From contig SEMN01000490.1 of NCBI GenBank assembly GCA_005408345.1, positions 1 to 64,000 of the forward strand: 64,000 nucleotides of DNA, given 5' to 3'. Source of the DNA: Macquaria australasica (Eukaryota > Chordata > Actinopteri > Centrarchiformes > Percichthyidae). Below are positions 31,342 to 44,241 of this stretch, piece after piece (the stretch's first letter is position 1; each line of letters opens with the position of its first letter). The translations under genes and the position numbers were made by a program. Under the pieces are notes generated by a model, which made no database searches, was not told where the DNA came from, and saw only the letters and a list, made by a program, of their open reading frames with translations.

Positions 31342-32743
31342 ATGAGCGGAAAGGTAATGAAGAGTACAGATCACTGCACCAACTGATGCATAAACTGCCT
31401 CAAGCTCAATCTTAATTTTATATTGTATACGTACCAAAATGCTTCTGCCATGCAACATAGTGTGATTTATGTTAAACAAGATATATTTTGATAATCACAG
31501 AACTCACTTGAACATTTATCTCTGGATGTTTTATAATGCTGGACCCAAAAACTCAATCAAATCAAAAACTACCTATGCGTCTTTCTCTCTAGATCATCTT
31601 CTTTGAGGGGAGGAACTTCCAGGGCCGCTCCTATGAGTGCATCAGCGATTGCTCTGAAATTGCCTCTCACCTGAGCCGATGCAGCTCCTGCAGGGTGGAG
31701 AGCGGGACGTTCATGGTCTATGAACAGCCAAACTACATGGGCCAGCAGTACCTCCTGACCAGGGGAGAGTACCCCGAGTATCAGAATACCATCGGCTTCA
31801 ATAACTGCATTCAGTCCTGCCGCGTTGTCCCTGTGGTAAATATGTGCACGATATTACCAACCAAGGAGAGACGAAGGCAGTCAGTAATGTAAAGGGACAG
31901 TCTGATGAGAAATATGCTTGGTTGCTGTCTTACACAGAATCAGATGAGAATAAATTAATTTCACCTCCAGTAGTGATATTTTTGGGGGGGAACTGCTAGT
32001 TTAGCAAGAAACAACAACAAAAGTGGAAAAAAGAAATCCACCTTTCAACAACCCCAAAGCTTGACAAAAAATCTTAAACTCAAGGTCCTAATACTAGTTT
32101 TTTTTCTGAGCTTTTAATTGTATATCACAGTCTTGAAATCTCCATGAAAACTGTGCAAACTCTATCTGCTGATTAAGTAAATGGGATGTGACTGAAAGCT
32201 CTGAAAAAAAGCTAGCAAGTGAACACTGGGTAAAGATTTTTCTTTTGTTAACACTGGAGCAAATGCTTCTAACATGTAGTGTAAACTTAGAGATTAAGCT
32301 GATAATTAGCTTCTCATTCGACATAGCAAACAAGCACCTTCCTCAATAGAGTAAGCTTACAGTTGCTTCCTCTTTCCCAGCAGCTAGGTATAACTTTAAA
32401 CAACACCATGAGTCTTGTTAGATTCATGCATATATTTCATTTAATTTGACCGTTTACACTTTAACAGCACAAGGGACCCTTTAAGATGAGGATCTACGAG
32501 AGAGCGAATTTTGAAGGGCAGATGCATGAACTGACCGATGACTGCGACTCCATCCAGGATCATTATCACATGTCTGACATGCAGTCCTGCGACGTGATGG
32601 AAGGCCACTGGTTGATGTTTGAGCAGCTACACTACGAGGGCAAGATGTTTTATCTGAGACCAGGAAAGTACAGGAACCTCAGAGAGATGAGCAGCGATGA
32701 TATGAAGTTCAGTTCAATCAGATGCATCACAGAAACCAACTAA
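31342..32743 (+). CDS. crygm: gamma-M crystallin (M3), divergent
   Basis: Exons are 31342-31353 (M-S-G-K), 31593-31835 (81 codons) and 32468-32743 (TAA). The total is 531 nt, 176 aa. Domain 1 begins IIFFEGRNFQGRSYECISDC and contains GTFMVYEQPNYMG. Domain 2 begins HKGPFKMRIYERANFEGQ but departs from its relatives at several usually fixed sites: FEQLHYEGK for FEQPNYRGR, RPGKYR for RPGEYR, and SSIRCITETN at the end. Splice sites are sound and the frame is open, so it is probably expressed but evolving faster. AATAAA is at 32938-32943. Confidence 0.93.
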
Positions 32744-34848
32744 TGACTTTCATTTAGCTAATAAGTTATGCAGATGCTTTTGTTTTAATATTAACAAGTT
32801 GTCAAAGTGAGAGGCAAAAAGGAGCCTTGTTTTTATCCTGAAACTGTGATTTGTGCATTATTTGCATGTAGTTCCATTTGTACTGTGCAATCCAGCCATG
32901 GATGATGAATTTACCTCTTTAACTGTGTGATACGCACAATAAAATGATTTGCTGCATATTTGTGAATTATTTCTGAACACAATTTTGATAACTGACTGTT
33001 TCTCCCAATCAGTGGTTTCTAGTTTCATAAATAGATTAACATACAGTGATGTCAAAACGTCTGCACCCACTAATATGAAATGCAAAAGAAAAAATGTTAC
33101 TTTGCTGAATCTAGGCTAAAATTCAAATACAAGTAGAAACTTGGGGTGAAAGCCTGTATAGCAAATGTATAGCAACCCAAATGTGAATATAGAGCATCTC
33201 AAATATGACTATACAGCAAAGCACATGACTTTATATTTTAAAAGAATACACTAAAATCCCTGCTTAATACTTTTTGTGGGTACATATGTGGTCTATGTTA
33301 ATGAATGAGGTGATAAAAAGTAAATGCCTACATTTGCCAGTATTTCCTATATTTTTAAAAAACAATTAAAAATGCTGCATTCAGTTGGTCATATTTACAT
33401 GCACATAATAATGTGAATATTGCAGTTACGATGAGAAAAGCAGTGAAAAACTGAGAGCTCCCTGTTATAATGAGCCAACAACTCCATCCTCTTTAGTGTT
33501 TCTACTGTACTAGATACCAGCATTCAAATATTACATTTACCACAATGATGTTCAGGACTTAACAGGAGTGTTACAATTAAATCCTGGTAGACACCAAATA
33601 TTGAGAGAGTGAGTTATACAAGATTGTTAACAGTAATTTAAGCGCATTGCAGTAAGTAATTAATATAGATCAAATATAAAAATTGTTAGTATTTATGGGG
33701 AATTGTATGGCTTTATTAGCGTTGACAGGCACCAGGCCACCTCAAATATAGAAATTAGACCATTTGTTGTAAGAATTATATTTTTTACCCTTCTGTGCAT
33801 CATAAATCTATGAGAGATATGTATCTAATATACAATATAGAGTATTTATATACAGTTTAACAAGATATAAAGAATCCTGAATAATCACACTAAACCTTTG
33901 GCAGCTGTACTTAAAGTTGACAAGAAGTGTGAAGTTCAAGTGCACACTGTGCAGCAGACCTGTATGGCTCTACATGTGCATGCATGTAAATTAGGCAACC
34001 CTACTTTTAAATATGTGATGGTTCTAGTGATTTCCAGATGCTACACTGATTAGTATGCGGATGTTTTACTGGCTTTTAAATTAATTAAATATCTTGATGT
34101 GTGTTCAACAACTTTTTACACTTGATTCTGACTCTCTCTACTGTATAAAATATGTCCCGTGCAGACTGTATTGAAAACTTTCTAGAGCTCAGTCCATAGA
34201 GAATATCACAATATAGGGGGATTGAAGGCAAACAAAAGCAAAAGTGAAAGAACTAGTAACAATGTAAAACAAGTTGTTTTGCTGACATGATGAAAATAAC
34301 ATTGTAAATCATATAAAAACTGCTGCTGTGTACAGAGGCCAGGCAGTGGTTGTGTTCACTTCACAGGATTTCAGAAAGTAGCAACATGTTGAATAACCAC
34401 CAGTGTTTACGATGTTAAATTCAAAATGTTGTATTTCAGTCAGGTGAAATGTTGATCTTTAAAATGGAATATAAAGGACATAATTTGTGGGCAGCATCTT
34501 TGTGGTATTGCTACTTTCAGACAGAATCACTACAGCCGTGGCCATACAGTAATGTACAGTACCACAGTCACCTGCATTAAGAGGGATAAACTGTTTTTAA
34601 CATGTATACTATTATGTGTTCTTTTGTACAAAGATAAATATGTATGCAAATTGGAAATGAAAAAATAAACTTTGTACAAACAAATATGAGCTTTCACATG
34701 AGTTTTTCATAATTTCATATAATATTGAATTCCTGTCAATATGTATGTTTGGAGATTTATTGATGTTATATTTTTGGTTTGTTCCACCATCAATCAGAGC
34801 AAATTGAAAGTGACGCCTCTGCTCAAAGGAAAATTGTCCTGTGAGAAA
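32744..34848. other. Intergenic within crystallin cluster
   Basis: About 2.1 kb of AT-rich sequence with no exon, RNA gene or clear repeat that I can support. Confidence 0.5.
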
Positions 34849-34910
34849 GAGCTGACGAGCCCGTTCATTGTTCTGATCACAATGACACAGGTCATCCATG
34901 GGTTATAAAG
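34849..34910 (+). promoter_or_regulatory. M4 gamma-M promoter with paired SOX-type sites
   Basis: GAGCTGAC (Maf half-site type) is at 34849-34856. TCATTGT at 34865-34871 and ACAATGA at 34879-34885 form a perfect 7-bp inverted repeat around a 7-bp spacer; both halves match the SOX core ACAAT. TATAAAG is at 34904-34910, 54 bp before the ATG at 34964. SOX1/2/3 and Maf are established activators of gamma-crystallin genes. Confidence 0.6.
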
Positions 34911-34963
34911 GCAGCGTGGAGCCCACGGCTGCTGCTACAGTGTTACGAAGGTTAGCCGACACA

Positions 34964-35766
34964 ATGTGTAAGGTAAGGCTGCTTGTTTTGCTATGTTTCT
35001 TTTGTGCTTCTGCATACCTGCATGGATTATTCAGCCGAAACCGGTGAACTGGACGCATTTTTTAATCTGGTATAGTATGCATATTTCTCTTAATCTGAGC
35101 CAATATTATCTAGATTTTTCAAAATCCCTCAATTGATCTCTCCAGATCATCTTCTTCGAAGACAGGAACTTCCAGGGTGGCTCGTATGAGTGCAGCAGTG
35201 ACTGCTCTGACCTGCATTCCCACTTCAGCCACTGCAACTCCATAAGAGTGGACAGCGGGGACTGGATGGTCTATGAGAGACCCAACTACATGGGCTACCA
35301 GTACTTCCTGAGGAAGGGTGACTATCCAGACTACCAGCGCTGGATGGGATTCAACGACTGTGTGCGATCCTGCCGTATGATCCCTACGGTAAGCCTCAGT
35401 CTAGCGGTTTCAGCAGGCATCGCCTTACAATAGCTGTTTCTTTTGATAATCCTTCACTGCTCTAGAGGCTAATGAATCACCTCGTCTTTTCTGCAGCACC
35501 AAGGCTCTCATAGAATGATGATCTACGAGCGCCCAGAGTTCGGAGGCCAGATGATGGAGCTGACTGATGACTGCCCCTCCCTGCACGAACGCTTCCATTA
35601 TAACGACATCTACTCCTGCAACGTGAAGGACGGTTACTGGATCTTCTACGAGCATCCCCATTACAGGGGACGCCAGTATCTGATGCGGCCTGGTGAATAC
35701 AGGAGGTTTAATGAGTGGGGAAGCATGAGTCCTAGGGTGGGATCCATCAGACGTATCATTATGTGA
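34964..35766 (+). CDS. crygm: gamma-M crystallin (M4), tryptophan-retaining
   Basis: Exons are 34964-34972 (M-C-K), 35146-35388 (81 codons) and 35497-35766 (TGA). The total is 522 nt, 173 aa. The introns are very short (173 and 108 bp). Domain 1 begins IIFFEDRNFQGGSYEC and contains GDWMVYERPNYMG and YQRWMGF. Domain 2 contains MMIYERPEFGGQMME, YWIFYEHPHYRGRQ and NEWGSMSPRVGSIRRI. All four canonical Trp are kept, so this gene is nearer to the gammaS-like type than M1-M3. The protein ends right after RRIIM. AATAAA is at 35820-35825. It converges on M5, with 390 bp between the stop codons. Confidence 0.94.
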
Positions 35767-36156
35767 GAAGAGCTGATATCCTGACACTGTTTGTGATTAA
35801 CTGTCCATAAAGTACTGTCAATAAATCTATCCAATAACCGTTGTTCTGTCAACTGCTTCTTTTGACTTCTTGAGGCTTTCTAAGTTGAGGGGTTTGGTGG
35901 GTTGAAAGGTTTGCTTAGGTGGCAAATTGGGTCTCAATGCTTCAGACCAATGGTGCGAAACAAAATTATAAGCCATGCTATTATTTTGTGAGTGGATTAA
36001 ATGTTATGGGAAAGGGACTAGAACACAAGCTAAAAAACAAATACATGATGAAAACATACCATCTTCATGTCTTTTAGATACAGAAACACGCATGCGCACA
36101 GTTTAAGCCCAGTATGTTTATTGAGAACAGAGAGAGGAATAAGATTCGAAAGACTT

Positions 36157-36898
36157 CTAGTTGAAATCAGTGATTCGTCTGAGTGAGCCGATCCTTGGAC
36201 TGGCACCGCCCCAGTCGCTGTATCTGCGGTATTCGCCGGGTCTCAGGTAGTAGGTTCTTCCCCTGTAGTTGGGCTGGTCGTACAGTAGCCAGTGGCCATC
36301 AACCACATTGCACGAGTTAATGTCAGACATACGGAAGCGGTCCTGGACGTTGGGGCAATCGTCGCTCAGCTCCTGCATTTGGCCGCCCATGTCTGGACGC
36401 TCATACAATCTTATTTTGTAGGAACCACGGTGCTGCATGGAGAACAGACAGTGTTTTTGTTTTGTCTTACCAATGTAGTACAGTAGTACTTTTTGGTGAT
36501 TGTGAACATAAAAAAAACAGTCCATGAATAGTCCTTAAGTGTTAATTTAAACTAATCTTCTACCACAGCTCAGAATATACATTTATATTTTACATACATT
36601 TTACTATTTTGTCTTTAATCAGTTTGTTTCGCTTAGGCAAAGCTTTTTTCACCTAAGTTTATTGTTGATTTGAGGGACTTCTTCAAGAAAAGCATCTTAC
36701 TGACTACTTTTCAGTTTCATTAAAGACCTCTATTAATGAGTTTTCTTGCACATTTTGTCTGAACTGATACATGTTGGTACACATAAACTATGCAGAATGT
36801 CCACGTACACAAGAACTAAAATATCTATTTACATCTATTTCTTTTAGTTTGACATCATTTTCACATATTCATGCATATCTTTCTCTAGCAAAGATTTA

Positions 36899-36964
<66 letters not shown>

Positions 36965-37465
36965 GTATTATAGGTTTTCTCACCTTGACCTATTGGTTTT
37001 ACACTGCAAAAAATCAGTGTGCCCTCATGGATCAATTATTTTATCCTATTTAATTGTCTTGACACCTCTTTCATACCATTTTAGGCTTAGGCTTACCATG
37101 GGAATCATGCGGCAGGAGCGAATGCAGTCGTTGATGCCAATCATGCGCTGGTTGTCGGAGTACTCCCCCCTGCGGAGGAAGTACTGGTGGCCCATGTATT
37201 GGGGTCTCTCATACACCATGAAGCAGCCGCTCTCCACCCGGATGGAGTTGCAGCGGTTGAAGTACGGGTGAAGGTCAGCACAGTCGCTCACGCACTCATG
37301 GTGCCGACCCTGGAAATTTCTGTCCTCGTAGAATATGATCTGCAAATGATTGTCAAAGCACTGATTAATAATCAGCTCCCACTATGTTAAAAACATCTAA
37401 AGGCTTACATGATTTCATTCTGTATTTTCATTAACACATAATAAACTTACCTTTCCCATTGTCAT
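36157..37465 (-). CDS. crygm: gamma-M crystallin (M5)
   Basis: Exons are 37465-37451 (M-T-M-G-K, inner ATG 37459), 37339-37097 (81 codons) and 36432-36157 (TAA). The total is 534 nt, 177 aa. Domain 1 begins IIFYEDRNFQGRHHEC and contains GCFMVYERPQYMG. Domain 2 contains IRLYERPDMGGQMQE, GHWLLYDQPNYRG and DWGGASPRIGSLRRI. Domain 1 has no Trp, domain 2 has two. The second intron holds a long (TA)n tract at 36902-36961. TATAAAAG is at 37516-37523 on the minus strand and AATAAA at 36117-36122. It is the last gene of the cluster. Confidence 0.95.
36902..36961. repeat. (TA)n microsatellite in M5 intron 2
   Basis: About 30 uninterrupted TA units. Confidence 0.97.
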
Positions 37466-37515
37466 ATTGGTGGGGGCCAGACTGACGCTCAGTAGACGCT
37501 CTCTGTGCCGCTGTC

Positions 37516-37698
37516 CTTTTATATTAAGTGGCTGTGTGATGGCACAGCATAAAGTATTGTCATCCAAATACGTTTTATAACACAAATCTGGTTATGTATA
37601 GCGACACACCAGTGTGATCAAGAGTTATTGTTGTCTAGTTTTCACATGTTCATCACTATTGATCAAAACACCAGTGTGCTAGTGACCCAGGGGTCACT
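37516..37698 (-). promoter_or_regulatory. M5 promoter with everted nuclear-receptor-like repeat
   Basis: TATAAAAG (minus strand) is at 37516-37523, about 52 bp upstream of the ATG. A perfect palindrome AGTGACCCAGGGGTCACT is at 37681-37698, some 215 bp upstream of the start codon. It consists of TGACCC and GGGTCA half-sites facing outward with 2 bp between, an everted repeat of retinoid-receptor type. Confidence 0.55.
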
Positions 37699-40600
37699 GC
37701 TCACAGTATCAGCAAAACAACCGGCGTTATTTGTGTGCTTTTTTTTTATTCAAAAAGATTCCTAATGTTACCTGCCAGGGATGGAACAAGCCTTTTTCTA
37801 TGCCCTAAGCATAACCCCACCACCCCGCCTACAACCATGTATGAGTACACAAAAACTTAAGGAGCTGCAAATGATTGCTGTATAGAATTCTTTCCAATAA
37901 AAGACCCTTTCTGTAATTTCTTTAAGAAAAACACATATTACCTATCTGGCACCTGAGCTACTAAAAACAAATAATTTAATGTCTTGGCTTGTCTTATTTA
38001 TCCCAGTTAGGATGAGAAACACATCATGTGCCTTGCTGATGTTTGCTGTACGAGAGCTCTCTCTGGTCTTGCACTGCATCCAGGAAAAACAGGCAACTTT
38101 GGAAAGATTAAATCAGACATTTAGCTAGATAACAGAGTATTGCCTCTATTCTCTGCTGTAATCTGACATTTTTACACAACAGTGGGGATTCAGGACCACA
38201 AGAATCCGTTTATCGATATTGTTACATATCTAAAATTGCAAACTGGTTATTTATGTGGTACGTATCAATTTTCCTAATATAGCTAATTAATATTACTCAT
38301 AAAATCACTAATACGTGTGCAATCAGAATGTTACATATACATATAGTTTATTTGCATACACTTCAGTTCAGTCTGGGATTGAAACCAAATTAAAGCTTGA
38401 ATGTGCCCTTTTTTGTTGGGCATATCCATTTCGAACCGACATTTTTCTTGATTGTGTGGGCCGAACAATAATGATACAATATACAGTAGCAGGCAAATGT
38501 ACTGTAGAAGGACCCTGCACCTCTGGACTATTTGTTGCCTTTTATATTTACTAGCAAACAGAGATTAATGTGGTGCAGGTTGCTTCCATTGCACTGAACT
38601 TGCTATATTTACTGAGGACGACAAGGGCCCTTGAACATGACATTATTTGTTTCCGGGCCCACAGCAAGGTGTTTTCAGGGGCCCCAGAATCTTTTTATGA
38701 TGTGACAAGGATTTGAGGGTTTAAAATATGAAAAGTATGTAAAATATGAAAAGTGACTCTAAGCAGTATAAAGCTCATCATGTACAGACAGCTGACACAG
38801 AGCTGTTTTATAAACCTCAATCCAATGTTATGAGATTCAATCTTTTGTTATTCTAATGAGCAGGCATTTGGTGCTTTTGCCACCCTGCCATGGTCTTGAT
38901 CCCATTCATACAGATAAAAACCCTGATTCATCAATGCCCATGGCCTACACTGGCACAGTATCGACTCGTTTTACCATATATAGGATGCCTATAAATACAT
39001 TTTATTCGGTACGTTTTGTTTCAAACGCTTCAGATAATTTATCTTAAAATCTCATTGAGATAATGGCTACACTTCAGCCTATAAATAAATATATTTGCAT
39101 CACAAGATGGTAAACCATAGCAGAACACAGTGACGTAATAATACTACAGTCAATATTTGGTTTGCTAGGAGCACCGTCGATCAGTGTTAAAGGGAAACTC
39201 CAGACGTTTGGGAAAATTATTAGTTTGGCTTGGGCTTGGTGAAGTCATATTTCTAACGGAAAGCCTGCGTTACTAACTGGGCATGTGGAGTTTGAAAGAT
39301 GTGGGCATTTACTGTAAAAAGCATGAGGTTTTCCCTCAAGAGATGCCATCAAGTTGCATTATGGGAAATGTATTACTCAGCGTTTGTGTAGCATGAACCA
39401 TAAATTCATGATCTCTCTGCCTCTGCTGGTTTGACTTTAATTATTCTTTTTTAAATATGTCTCTTGTGACACTCCTTAAAAAAAGCCTAAATACCCAATT
39501 AGATACTGTACATTTCAGATCGCAGGTTTTGCATGTTTTTAGCCACTGGTTTCCATTCACTAACATTAAATCAATAAATCACCAATGCAGAATTGCTGCA
39601 TATGAATGCAAACCACAGGCACTACACCAAAGGGAAACATTTATTCAAGAACCAGAAACACACTGAACTAAAAATTATGTTAGTGATATGCAGTATTACA
39701 GAGTTATAAGTACTGCATATCTCTCTAACAAAATGTAAACAAATCAAAAAAATTTTACATTACGTAGTTATTTTTTGGTTAAACAATTTGCCTTCCGCTT
39801 TCAATAGCAGAAAACCCCTAGCATCAGCAGATGTATTTGCACAGCCTAGGCAAAAAAAAGAAAGTTATAATAAAATGAATCTCATTTAAATTTAATATAA
39901 TTTCTATTCAATTTCAACGCAGGCTTGTTTAATATTTGTAAAACCGCCCATTTTACCTCAACATCATAACCTGCAAATCCAGAACATGAGTACAATATGA
40001 ACTTTTATAACACTATAAAAGTAACTGACCAACTAATTTACACTGACAAATGATTGTCCAGAAAATTACTTGTTACCGAATTACGCATTTCTACTTTATG
40101 AATAAGACTATTGAGCGTGCACATAGAAATCAAATTTTAATCAATCTGTAGTCAAGTTCCGAGAGTGTGCAGTGACCAATTTATACAACTCAAGTTTTGT
40201 GCATGTTGAGTTCTCACCTGCTCTAACAATTTTCTGTTTAATGCGCTTCTGAGCACTTGAAAGAATTTAAGAAGTTGCTGGCTAACAGGTCTCAACAGGC
40301 TTAATCTCTTTACACCGTTAAAATGAAAAAGCCAGTGGGAACACACAGGGATGTCACCTGATGTAACAGGATGACAGCTCACTTCCAGGTCAAATCCAGT
40401 GGATTTAGCATGTTAAAAATGCTGCCAAATCTGTGTCAATCAAGCGAGCGAAGCCCTACTGGTCGCTCAAATATAGACACATAACTCCACTTAAGGCGCA
40501 CTTGCTTTAAACATGTTCTGCAATTACAAATCTTGACTTGCAGATATACTATTGCTCACATTTGTTTAATGCTCCTTACAAAGTTGTGTTAATCATATAG

Positions 40601-41417
40601 ATTCCCAAAAATAAAATTCCGATTCCCGATACACAAAATTGCCCAGTAACCAGTGCATTTACATGGATGAATTGTGCTGTCAAAACTAGTAAATATACTC
40701 TTTAACATGGACCTAACAGTCAGCCTGCTTTATATAAAACATGCTCATCGTCAGTTTGCCGTTACATCTGTACTGTTTCAATACAGCTGCCTGTTGGCTC
40801 TAAATTATTATTATTTAACCAATTAAGAGTTAATTTCAAACAGATACAGGCCACAGTCCAGTAACAATACCACAGACACATTTCTTCATCATCATCATCA
40901 TCATCATACTGCAAAAATGGTAGAAAAATGTTTTTAAACACTGCTCTAAAATTAACTGGCTGAGGACCAATCAGACAGTGGATCAGAGGGTCCTGAAAAG
41001 TTCCCAACACTGATGAAGCCGAGCAGAGGCGACAAGATATTCAGAGCATCCTCATACATCCTCATATACTCAGTGAGGCTCAAACAACAACTATACTGTA
41101 ATGTAAAATCAACAGTGTTGCTTTTTTCATATCCTTCCAAATAAATAAAATCACTGATCCACAGAGGATGTACAGCATTACTTCTTTGTACAGTAAAGTA
41201 AAAAGAGAAAGAGTTGACAGTGAGAAATAAGATCTGATATTCTCAGCTACATCATGGTGCTTGTGTAATGGGTTCAAGTTCTGTTCCAGTCAAATCGGGA
41301 AGACTGTAGATCTGAGCTACTACTGAGGTTTTAGTTTGTGTTTTATAATAAGAAATCATGCATCAGGTTTTAAATTTAATTGTTCAAACTGACTGTTTCC
41401 TCTATATTATTTATTTA

Positions 41418-41466
<49 letters not shown>

Positions 41467-42013
41467 ACTAAATGGATTTTTATCTAATAAAAATTTGAAT
41501 TCAAATTTAACTGATATTTTGGCTTAAAGTCATTGCCAAGTTATTGTGTTATCACAACTACTACAGTAAATGTTTTATTTACTAAAAAACATATTTATCG
41601 CTTTAAGTTTAACTGAGAAAAATTAAGCACAGTCACTGTAAATACTCTAATGTACAGTATGCAATGTGAGCCACTGTAATGTAGAATAAACTTGAACCAT
41701 CCAACTGTATTAAACCATCAATACAGAAGCAGATCCGAGTGCTGCGAGTCTAGCGAGTCTTACAAGGCGAGAGCTTACCTTGGTTGTGGAGAGTTGGTGG
41801 GAACAAGTGCAACAGACAAAATGATCATCTCATTAAAAGAGGCTATGAAATCACATCATGAAACATACTGTATTATGTTGTAAGGCACAGGTTAAACAGC
41901 TGATAGAGTATGTATTAAATCTATGGAGAAGGAAGAGGAAGTGACTAAACCGACATGAGAGGTTGTGGTGCTGTGTGGGATTTTTCTCTTGAGAAGCCAT
42001 CTGTGGGTTTAGC
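37699..42013. other. Intergenic between crystallins and boll
   Basis: There is no gene I can support. A piece at about 39185-39395 (CTGGGCATGTGGAGTTTGAA and neighbours) looks like an interspersed fish repeat. (ATC)7 lies at 40886-40907 and (AT)n at about 41420-41459. The right end may include the boll 3' UTR: TTTATT motifs near 41409 and 41573 give AATAAA on the minus strand. Confidence 0.5.
41420..41459. repeat. (AT)n microsatellite
   Basis: About 18-20 AT units, slightly imperfect on the left. Confidence 0.95.
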
Positions 42014-44241
42014 CTACAAGAGGGGTTGCGCAGCGTGAAGCATGGAGGCGTCCGGTGGCTCCGTTGCCTCTGGCGCCTCTGGCAGGTAGTGACAGTCCAT
42101 GTGGTGGATGCATTGGCGGCGGTACTTTCGCTTCTGATGGACCCGCAAGTGTGGAAACATCGGATTCTGTAGAGAAAAAGATGACATTAAGACTCGGTGA
42201 AGGTTTGCAGAAATGGAGGGGAACACACACACACACACACACACAATTTCCAGCAGATTAATTCACTTAGGATCCATGAGTAAATAGGAGCGCTAATTGT
42301 TTTAGGGTTGCACGAGGCTTCTGCCCTTCAGACAAAAAAACAAAAAAAAAAAACAGACTAAAGTGAGCCCCAGTTCAGAAGTACAAGTTTACTGAACACT
42401 GAAACACATGTAACCAGCAGAATCACAATGAAACACTTTATTTTATTCAACTGTGGACTATTTTACATAAAATAAAAGAAAAAAGCAGAACCTGAAGCCT
42501 GGCAAATTATGCAAATTATGTATGTTTAGATTTTTCTTGGTGAATCTGTACCTCTGATGTGGCGTCCCCCATGACAAGCAGAGGAGGCTGGACAGAGCCT
42601 CCATCAGCGGGCTGGTACAGATATTCAGTCTGCTGGGGGTACACGACTGGATTGGAGGGCACTGGCGACTGCTGGACAACAAAACGTTGACAACAGGTGA
42701 ACAATTGGCCAAATTCTCCTGAACTAAAAAGAAGGAATGGCTTTATTTTGCCTACCTGGACGACATTCCACTGATACTGGTTTGGGACACACTGGGGAGA
42801 GGGTGCAGTAGAAAGAAAACAGACTGTTACATAAAGTTCAAATCATTGCTGAGAAATCAATGGCTTTGCGACAGGGCTGAGCTGACCTGGTAGTGGTGAT
42901 AGGCTGGTTGCTGGTAGACAGGCTGATGGGACTGAGGAAGAATCACTGGAGGAGCCGGCTGCAAGAGAATAAACATACATCAATCACACCTTACGTAGTT
43001 ATTCATATAGCCTATTATGATATATTCAGTCTTGAAATGTGGACTTTAAAAGATGCATTGATGCATACGAAGGCAGCAAATGTGTTGCGTGCCTCAAGGT
43101 CAACCAGCATTAGTAAGTCCTTAGCCTGCAGTAAATGTTGCACCACACAAGTGGATACTTGCTTTTCAGTGAGGAATTAATTGGGAAGACTTGAAATGAA
43201 CAGCTGTTTAAGTCAAGTGTTACATGGCTGTGATATCAGTGAGAACTGACAGGCCAGTGGTGGGCAGGAGGGTTCATTTTGGGGCAGTGGAAGTAAGCCA
43301 CTCCGTTGTGGTAGGAGTAGGGATTGCCTGCGGACGTGGTTAGGTACATGGTCCCACAGGACATCGGCAGAGGCATGGCAGAGTCATGGATGGCCACATG
43401 GGAGCTCTTAACTGGGAAAAGAAGGAAACCACAAAACAGTGAACCTGTGCCTTTTCCTGGGCATTTCAAAACCATCAAAACAAATGAGTCACCTTGTGGG
43501 CCAGTAACAACTGGAGAAAACCAGTACTCAGTGCCCTGGACCTTTAAAATGGACTTATTCAATTAAGAGTTCTTGTTGTAGCCCTGATGAAAAACTGTTG
43601 TCCATTATTTTTTAGTTCTATTTCAGTAAACAGGTACTTTAGTACAGTATTTTAAAATCGTGGCAAAAACACTTTTAAGACCATCATAAATAGTGTGTAT
43701 ATTTTGTTATCAAACTGGTTAACTACAGCTGCAATTCAGCCATATGTCAAAGCACGTTCAGTTTGAGACCGTCGACTTACTTTGTACAGGACCTTGCTGC
43801 TTGCGGACAGCCTGACCAATGCTGAGCTTCTTGTCTTTGAAACAGATTCCATTAGCCTTTAATATAGTAGTTGAGGGAATAGACACCACATTAGGCAATA
43901 AAGTCTGGTAGATAAACTACATTATTATATGTACCTTGAGTTTAGTTGCAAGATACTTAAAAGGCCTGTTTCACTTACATCATGAAGGATTCTCAGTGCA
44001 TCAGCTTGGGTCTCAAATGTAACAAATCCATATCTGTTCAATAAGACAGAATCAAGACAGACTGTGAATAATGCTCAAAGTCAAAAGGATAGAAAGTCAT
44101 GGCTGCATGTCACTAAATGTATACGACAGGAATGATGCAATGAACTCACCCCCTTGACATTCCTGAGCGATCTATTACAATCTTCACCTCTTTTACTGCA
44201 CCATGTTGAGAGAAGACATGTCGCAGGTCGCTCTCACTAAC

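Noticed and set aside
36901..36962. Long (TA)n tract as a possible origin or regulatory element
   Set aside because: It is a plain dinucleotide microsatellite inside an intron; nothing else supports a function.
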